Positions 57,060 through 64,000 of a DNA stretch of 64,000 bases are shown here, in pieces; the first letter of the stretch is position 1; each line of letters starts with the position of its first letter. Below the pieces are notes generated by a model. That model searched no databases. It worked only from the letters and a program-made list of their open reading frames with translations, and had not been told where the DNA came from. The stretch comes from Pyrenopolyporus hunteri (lineage: Eukaryota > Ascomycota > Sordariomycetes > Xylariales > Hypoxylaceae): contig CADCXC010000038.1 of assembly GCA_902806595.1 (NCBI GenBank), positions 1,674,001 through 1,738,000 on the forward strand, written 5' to 3'. The translations under genes and the position numbers were made by a program.

Positions 57060-60000
57060 ATGGCCACGGAACGCGTCGCCAATGAGCTCAAGCAACAGGG
57101 GGCTCTCGAGGCCTCTCGCGACCCCGAATCTTCTGTTACTTCCGACGACGCCCAAAAGAAATTGGTAGAGGAGAGCAAGAATGCTGGCGTGCCTGCTTAC
57201 ACATTCGAACCCGATGCGAGTCCCGAGGAGAAGAGGGCACAGGCCAAAGCTGTACGTTGCCCGGGGCCTGCTCTTTGTTAAAGTGCTAAAGAATTAAGCC
57301 ATGGACTAATGAAACTCAACCTTCCTAGGCCATATCCAACGATCCCCGTCGTTCGCGAAAACCAAAGGGTGTAGCTATCGCTACCGATGTCGACGACGGC
57401 GACAAGGCGAATTATGATCTTCCCACCCCTTCCAAGGATGGGGTTATAGATATTCCCAAGGACAAGGACGGAAGGCCGATCACGGACGGAAATACAGTCG
57501 AAGAAGAGGAAGATCTAGCTGCTAAGGTTGGATGGACTCAGCGGTTCGGTTGGCCTGTCGACAGTGTTATGGAGGGCGAGAGTTTATTAGATCATTCTAC
57601 TTGGTTGGAGGAGAATATTGCCGACCAATACTTTGGAGGTGGGTTCCTTGCCTTCGATTTCCCTTGGAGAGTATTCACTAATATTGGCTGCGCTATAGAA
57701 TGGTACCATAATGCTGCGGTCATCATCTTCGCCTGCCTTTCCTCGTGGCTGGTTGCCGTGCTCGGGGGTGGTCTAGGCTGGGTCATCCTCATCATGGCAT
57801 GTTGTTCTACGTACTACCGAACATCGATCAGACGAGTACGAAGAAATTTCCGCGACGACATCGCCAGAGAGATGGCCCTGAAGAAATTAGATACCGATCA
57901 CGAATCCCTTGAATGGATAAACTCGTTCCTGGTCAAGTTCTGGCCCATTTACCAACCCGTCCTCGCCCAGACCGTCATCAACTCCGTCGATCAGGTCTTG
58001 AGCTCTGCAACCCCCTCGTTTCTCGATAGCCTACGTCTTAAAACCTTTACGCTGGGATCCAAGCCCCCGAGGATGGAGCACGTCAAGACTTACCCGAAGG
58101 CAGAGGATGACATTATCATTATGGATTGGAAATTTACCTTCACCCCGAACGATGAGGAGGACATGACGGCTCGCCAGATCCGAAATAAGATCGACCCCAA
58201 GGTAGTCCTCGAAATCCGCGTCGGCAAATCCATGATCAGTAAGGGCCTTGATGTCATCGTGGAAAAGATGGCTTTCTCTGGTATCATGCGCCTGAAGATC
58301 AAACTCCAGTTCCCTTTTCCCCACATAGAGAAAGTTGAGATGTGCTTCCTCGAGCGCCCGGAGATTGACTACGTCTGTAAGCCTCTTGGCGGCGAAACCT
58401 TTGGTTTTGACATCAATTTCATTCCGGGTTTGGAGACTTTCATCCAGGAGCAGATTCACGGGAACTTAGCCCCGATGATGTACGCCCCGAATGTCTTTCC
58501 CATCGAAGTGGCTAAGTTGCTTGCTGGTTCCCCCGTTGACCAAGCTATTGGCGTGGTCGCGGTCACGCTTCATGGAGCCCAGGGCCTCAAGAATCCTGAT
58601 AATTTTGCTGGTAATCCTGATCCGTATGCCGTTTTCACATTGAATAAGCGAGCACCTCTTGCACAGACCAAAGTTGTCAAAGACACGCCCAACCCACGGT
58701 GGAACGAGACTCACTATGTTATTATCACATCGTTCAACGACTCGCTCGACATCATCGTATACGACTACAACGACTTCCGTAAGGATAAAGAACTTGGCAT
58801 CGCGTCATTCCCGCTTGAACGTCTGGAGGATATCAGTGTGTACGAGAATGAGCGTCTAGAAGTTGTCGCTCATGGAAAGGCCCGAGGTATGGTTAGCGCC
58901 GATGTTCGCTTCTTCCCTGTCCTAGAGCCTGTGGAACACGACGGCATTGAAGAGCCACCGCCGGAGTCCAACACCGGTATTCTGCGATACACCGTCGAAC
59001 AAGCAAAGGACCTCGACGGCACCAAGAGCTTGGTTGGCCTGCTCAACCCATATGCCGTTCTACTACTGAACGGGAAAGAAGTTCACCAGACGAAAAAGCT
59101 CAAGCGCACGAACAATCCGATTTGGGATAATGGTTCCAAGGAGATTCTTATCACGGATCGGAAGAATGCCAAATTAGGTCTCGCCATCAAGGATGATCGT
59201 GATCTTGCCGGCGACCAGCTCATCGGTACGTATCAGATCAAGCTTGATGATATGCTTGAGATGATGGAGAAGGGACACGATTGGTACAATTTATCAGGGG
59301 TCAAAACTGGCCGAGCAAAGCTGACTGCACAATGGAAACCCGTCGCTTTATCTGGTTCATTAGCAGGTACTGGAGGTTACCAAACCCCCATCGGTGTCAT
59401 GCGTCTCCATTTCAAGAGCGCCCGAGATCTACGGAATTTCGAAACTATGGGTAAATCGGATCCGTATGTTCGCGTGCTCCTCTCCGGCATCGAAAAGGGT
59501 CGAACGGTAACACACCGCAACACGCTAAATCCGGAATGGGATGAGGTCCTTTACGTGCCTATGCATTCTACCAGGGACCGACTGACTCTCGAAGTCATGG
59601 ACGCCGAGAAGATGGGTAAAGACCGAAGCTTAGGCTTAGTTGAGGTTTTCGCAGGCGACTACATTGCCGAAGACGACAATGGCGAGTATCTCGTCCACGA
59701 TGCGAAGAAGGTGCAAGAGGGTGGCCTTCGACTGCATGGGAAGGGTATCGCGAAAGGAACACTTACATACACCGTCGCATTCTATCCATGCTTGAATGTC
59801 GCGGACCCCGAGGAAGAGGAGGAGGAAGAAGTGAGTGAGAAAGATTCGAACTCGGAAGCTCCAAAACCGTCCCTCGACGTCCCTCGATCCTCAGAAGCCG
59901 GAAAGATATCCACACTAGAAAGGAAGGAAAGCGCTCCAACCACGCCAACCTCTCCAAGCATTCCTAAATCCCCAGTCTCCCCTAGGTCAGCTATATCGGA

Positions 60001-61746
60001 ACGAAAATCCCGAGAAGCGCCGCGGGAGCGTCCCAAGGTTCACCTCACTCCGCAGGAGCTGCTTAAATATGAATCTGGGTTCCTTATCTTCAAATTGCTG
60101 GATGGCGAAATGCCGAAGAGCGGAACGCATATCGAGATTTATGTTGACGACATGGTATATCCTTCCTATATTTCGGGCACGGCCAAGAGCAAGGTGTTCA
60201 AGTTTGACGAGATCGGCGACTGTTTCATCCGTGAACTGGATTTCTCACGGTTGACCCTCAAAGTGAGAGAAAAGCGCGAAAAACCAGGCGAAGAGCGTGA
60301 CGAAGATCACACCGTAGCTCGTTTGACAGGGAATACGCTAGATACTCTGAAGCAATGCCTGGTATGTTAACCCCCTCCCTTGAAAACATAACGGTCATAT
60401 TGCGTTGCTAACGGTCCCAGAATAACCCCACCGTATTAAGGCTCAAGGACGAGGAGAACAGGGCGGCAACGATCAGGGTCAGCTTGAAGTATATCCCTGT
60501 CAAGATGCAACTCGATCCCAGCGAGAGCATTAATAACATGGGGAACCTTCGCGTCGACGTACTAGATGCCTGGGACCTCCCGGCGGCCGATTCGAACGGC
60601 AAGAGTGACCCATACTGCAAGTTCGAGCTCAATGGACAGGATGTGTTTAAGACCAAGACGCAAAAGAAGACCCTCAACCCCGTGTGGAACGAATTCTTCG
60701 AAGTTGCCATACCGTCTCGTACCGCTGCCAAGTTCACCTGTAAAGTCTACGATTACGACTTCGCAGATAAGCCTGATTTCTTAGGCGGAGCTGATATAAA
60801 TCTGGAACAGCTCGACCCATTCAGAGCTAAGGAACTGAAGTTACTCCTGGATGGGAAATCCGGCACTATTAGACTACGGCTGCTCTTCAGACCCGACTAC
60901 GTCACACGCACTCGGCTAGGTACCAGCACCTTCGCGGGCACTTTCGGCGGCCCCGGCAGGATCGTAACCGGCGTCGTCGGGGCCCCGGTTAAAGGTGGTG
61001 TCGCGGTAGCCGGCGCTGTTGGGCACGGAGTTGGTAAAGGTGCTAGCTTTATCAAGCGCGGATTCCGAGGCAAGAAGGATGAGGACGGCAACGGTTTGAC
61101 CCTAACGCCGAGCAATCCCGATATTCCCACAATCGTGACGAACGGCCCGGACGTCCCTGTTCCCGGTTCTAATCTCAAACGGTCTACGGGGCTAGGCGTG
61201 GACGGCGAGGCCGCTCGCCCCGTAACTCCCAATAGCACAAAGGGCCATGCCCGCAACCCCAGCTTGGGTGGTGTTTCTATTTATAGCCTAGCCCCAGGTA
61301 CCGCGGGTGCCGGAACAGCCACTTTCACCGTTGTCTCTGCGTCGGGATATCCAGCCTCGGCGGACATCTACGTCGTAATTAAACAGCTAACACCCAAAGA
61401 GAGGACGGTTGGTAAGACAAAGCATCACGAATCTCCTGGGATAGTACGATTCGACGAGACATTCAAACATACGTGTACTCCCGATACCCAATTCCGTATC
61501 GAAGTTAAAAATCATCACACCTTCGGCAGCGACGACGATCTAGGCGAGACGCTATATTTCGTTGACGAGAGTGGAAGTGGCGAAAAAGAGATCAAAGTCG
61601 GCCCTGGGACGGTGGTCATAAAGAGTACGTTCGTCGAGACGAACACGGAAGGTCAAAGCCCAAGCCCGGGTCGAGGGAACGGTGGTCTACGAAGAAGCTT
61701 CTTGAGCAAAAAAGAGACCAGGCCAAGCCGAGAAGGGACACCCTAG
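57060..61746 (+). CDS. Tricalbin-type ER-plasma membrane tether, SMP and C2 domains (3 exons)
   Basis: Exons 57060-57251, 57329-60361 and 60421-61746, giving 1,516 residues. Introns are 77 and 59 nt; donors are GTACGT and GTATGT. Tricalbins anchor cortical ER to the plasma membrane and move lipid through the SMP tunnel. Order: an acidic N-terminus; a hydrophobic hairpin (about 182-226, FACLSSWLVAVLGGGLGW); an SMP domain (about 255-460, SLEWINSFLVKFWPIYQP to PGLETFIQEQIHG); C2A (about 471, NPDPYAVF, NPRWNET); C2B (about 614, NPYAVLLLNG); C2C (about 752, GKSDPYVRVLL, NPEWDE); an acidic and Ser/Pro-rich linker (890-970); a divergent C2 (980-1075); a C2 in exon 3 (1115-1215, GKSDPYCKFEL, NPVWNE); and a last degenerate C2-like segment (about 1370-1490). 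C2B replaces ligand Asp with Asn in NPYAV, so calcium binding there is doubtful. No break seen. Confidence 0.95.
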
Positions 61747-62612
61747 TCACAAAAGTTAATTCATTAGTTGGGCGTTCAGGGGGTCATGGTTATATTGGAA
61801 CAGTCGGGTAAAGGATAGTTCCACTGCGCTGGGGAGTTTTCATAACCAAAAAATAGATGTTATTAATCATGACGGGAGCCTTGCCTAGGTACCTATACTC
61901 GTATAGTAGTGGTAAAAACTATTGATAAGTTGACCCTTTATATCACAAAGGAGACGGCTGCTTTTTAGGACGTCTAGGGATAATATAGAGGTCCTCGGAA
62001 CTACCCACCGCGGAACGAGAATTCGTAAATCCACCTAGCCACCTATATACCAGGTAGGTACCTACTGACAATAACTGGCCGGTGATGGTGATACATCATC
62101 AGGTCGTTATATATTTTAAATAGTGTTTCCGTTCCGTCTTCTATTATTGAGCCGAGCCATGAAGTGAAATAAGCGGCCTACATAAAGGTAGTTATAGGTA
62201 GGTAGCTATGCGTCATGTGAAAAATTGACAGTAACATAGTGCAAAATGAGAATGGCATTTTAGTATATCGACATTTCCGACAGGTAGATATTTGTCTCGC
62301 CCCCGATCTCCCCATGATGAAGCATAGAGAACGAAAGTCAAGAATCCCGTAGAAGCGATATGTGCCAACTAGAAACATGTCGGTTTTCGGACGTCGAAAC
62401 TCATATTAAGCCGCGATATTTCGTATTTGAATTTGTGAGAACAGTCCAGTTAACTTACGATTATTCCTACACGCATATAGAAACTATCCTATCCTCTCGG
62501 TAAAGACATATATAATATCTTCGGGCCAGCCTCGGTTTCGATTCTTCAATCAGCAGAACGTTTCATCTAAACTGACCAACACACTTCCAACACACTTCCA
62601 ACCATACGATCC
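61747..62612. other. Intergenic with SprT-like gene promoter
   Basis: TAGGTACC-type tracts near 61,887, 62,055 and 62,197. A TATA-like CATATATAATAT lies near 62,507-62,518, about 100 bp before the next start, and a duplicated CCAACACACTT lies at about 62,576-62,600 in the leader. No gene seen. Confidence 0.5.
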
Positions 62613-63722
62613 ATGGCCTCGATTAGAAATGACCGTCCATATAGTCATATGTGGGATGTAAACTCTAGACATTTCAAGCACCATCCGCTGCCGAAGTACG
62701 CCCCCTTTGAACCATACGAGGACGTGAGACTCGATAGAAAAGCTTACAAGGCCCGCGATCTTTTAAATTTCACCGTCAAGGCTTTCTACAGCCGGCAGGA
62801 CGACGATTTAACTAAACAGCAGCGGTCCTCGCGCGACGCGTTCTCCGCGTGGTACGTGATACGGTGTCAGGCATACGGGAGGGAGATGCCGGTCGGCGAG
62901 CCCATAGAACCGTATCAGGAAGACATCACGTACATGGCCGAGAAGCTCGACGAGTTCTTTTTCTTCAAGTTCCTGAAACAACACGTCGCCCTCGGCGTCG
63001 GTCTGGACGTCGTTGGCAGGGATCCTTTAGGCATCGACGATAGAATTGAAGGGGAGACGTTCCCGTGCAGGGAGCGCGACCGCGAGTACTCGCAGGTCAA
63101 CATCAACATAGGTTCTAATGGCAAGTTCCACGAGCTTAGCGCAATCGTAGGCCAATTAATACATGAGATGGTGCACGCGTACTTGCAGAGTTTTGTGTGC
63201 AACTGCAGGAAATGCAGCACGGACGGCCTCAACACGGTGGGCGTCGAGCACGACGGTCACGGACCCGTGTTCCTAATGCTCCACCGTCTCATCCTGACGG
63301 AGGTTAGGAGGTGGGGGCACAGGGCCGAGAACGACCTAGGAGTGCTACTCCTCGACGACTGTCCGGAAGCTTCCGTCAGCAGGAGCGCCGGTGCGCGAGC
63401 TAAGGCCGCCCTCGACACCATGGAGGATTGCGAGAGGAAGAAGTTCAACCCGGTCCGCAACTTCGCCCTGACCGCAAACAACCTCATACGTATAGTCGAG
63501 AGGGACGGCAGCGTTGCCGTAAACCCCTCCCTTATAAAGAGGCAGATAAAGATGGAGTATGCGCTCAGGGCCAGGGCGGCGCATAGGGAGAAGTTCGAGG
63601 AGGAGGCGCTCAGGAACTTTAGCGTGCAAGCTGAAGCGAGGGCCCAACAACAAGATTTCGACGATGGCGATACTAGTAGTGACAACAGCAATGTACCTCT
63701 ACGTATGAACCGACGCCGCTAG
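62613..63722 (+). CDS. SprT-like zinc metalloprotease-fold protein
   Basis: Intronless, 369 residues. The SprT-like domain is a zincin fold related to Spartan/Wss1-type DNA-protein crosslink proteases. Key residues: HEMVH at 184-188 supplies two zinc-binding His and the catalytic Glu in LIHEMVHAYLQSF. The loop CNCRKC, about nine residues on, is Cys-rich. EHDGHGPVF (His213/His216) supplies the expected third ligand and the GHGxxF/W family turn. The upstream region (YKARDLLNFTVKAFYSRQD) is helical and common to fungal members. The tail is basic and charged with an acidic Asp/Ser stretch. No UBZ, SHP or PIP motifs were seen, so a direct role in crosslink repair is not shown. The start follows a good ATGG context. 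Confidence 0.85.
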   Translation: MASIRNDRPYSHMWDVNSRHFKHHPLPKYAPFEPYEDVRLDRKAYKARDLLNFTVKAFYSRQDDDLTKQQRSSRDAFSAWYVIRCQAYGREMPVGEPIEPYQEDITYMAEKLDEFFFFKFLKQHVALGVGLDVVGRDPLGIDDRIEGETFPCRERDREYSQVNINIGSNGKFHELSAIVGQLIHEMVHAYLQSFVCNCRKCSTDGLNTVGVEHDGHGPVFLMLHRLILTEVRRWGHRAENDLGVLLLDDCPEASVSRSAGARAKAALDTMEDCERKKFNPVRNFALTANNLIRIVERDGSVAVNPSLIKRQIKMEYALRARAAHREKFEEEALRNFSVQAEARAQQQDFDDGDTSSDNSNVPLRMNRRR

Positions 63723-64000
63723 CAAATAGATCTCACCACCGCTCCAACCGCATCGCTGGGGGGGGTTGGCTCGCCGTCTCAGGGATAAGCATAAACGCTA
63801 CAAGTCATTGATATCCCGCACGAGGGGGAAACCATGTTAATAGAACAGTTACGTGATTACCGTCCTTCTGAGGCGTAGGAGATACGAAAGCGCAGCTTAG
63901 ATATCGCGAGTCATCGTATAGTAGTAAATAGAGTTCTATCAGCGTCTGCAAAACGAACGTTCGCGCTCCGCCAAGCGCGAGTCGCAGTCCTAGCCCAACC

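Noticed and set aside
60897..61256. Pro-rich minus-strand frame of 119 codons
   Set aside because: Shadow of the low-complexity Gly/Val-rich C-terminal part of the tricalbin gene.
1..64000. CRISPR arrays, riboswitches, operons and other prokaryotic features
   Set aside because: Introns, HET/2EXR/FYVE genes and RIP show a fungal nuclear genome; no direct-repeat and spacer array was seen.

Overview
The window reads as chromosomal DNA of a filamentous ascomycete (Pezizomycotina, most likely a sordariomycete-type fungus). Protein genes carry short introns (about 48-163 nt) with GT(A/G)NGT-type donors and CTAAC-type branch points. The gene set is typically fungal: PAM17, tricalbin, HET, 2EXR, DUF3632, GLEYA, a FYVE-RING ligase and a DHA2-type MFS carrier. 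There is also a 6.9 kb AT-rich block with the marks of repeat-induced point mutation (RIP).

Layout. 0-1 kb: PAM17 (-), whose last exon is separate. 2.6-5.9 kb: a five-exon secreted GH2 exo-beta-glucosaminidase (+) with CreA-like sites upstream. 6.2-6.6 kb: a short 2EXR gene (-). 7.8 kb: a tRNA-like relic. 8.9-9.6 kb: a secreted GLEYA-domain protein (+), tail-to-tail with a HET-domain gene (-, 10.2-12.0 kb), then a GNAT acetyltransferase (-, 12.7-13.2 kb). 16.0-22.9 kb: the AT-rich island. It contains a direct-repeat pair of about 277 bp, 4,574 bp apart, which I read as the LTRs of a RIP-destroyed retrotransposon nested in older RIPped DNA. 23.2 kb: a compact hairpin module. 23.8-24.9 kb: a three-exon 2EXR gene (-) with a degenerate repeat field upstream. 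27.7-29.5 kb: a type II membrane protein with a lectin-like beta-propeller (+). 30.6-32.5 kb: a FYVE-RING E3 ligase (+). 37.8-38.3 kb: a SCOC-type coiled-coil protein (-). 38.3-49.2 kb: gene-poor DNA with TAGG/TACC-rich tracts and a dead catalase-like gene. 49.3-50.3 kb: a DUF3632 gene (-). 51.5-53.2 kb: an MFS efflux carrier (+). 57.1-61.7 kb: a 1,516-residue tricalbin (+). 62.6-63.7 kb: a SprT-like zincin (+).

There is no operon-like logic and no complete biosynthetic cluster. The window mixes conserved housekeeping genes (PAM17, SCOC, FYVE-RING, tricalbin), which have clear multi-exon structures, with accessory genes (HET, 2EXR x2, DUF3632, GLEYA, lectin-like, MFS) set in long gene-poor stretches with repeat relics. 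Exon junctions were assigned by eye from frame continuity, splice consensus and family expectation. They are strong where protein similarity resumes exactly across the junction. Gaps between genes hold no further gene I can support. I did not find a convincing new system. The best leads are the RIP/LTR island, the repeat field upstream of the 2EXR gene, the hairpin module and the catalase-like pseudogene.
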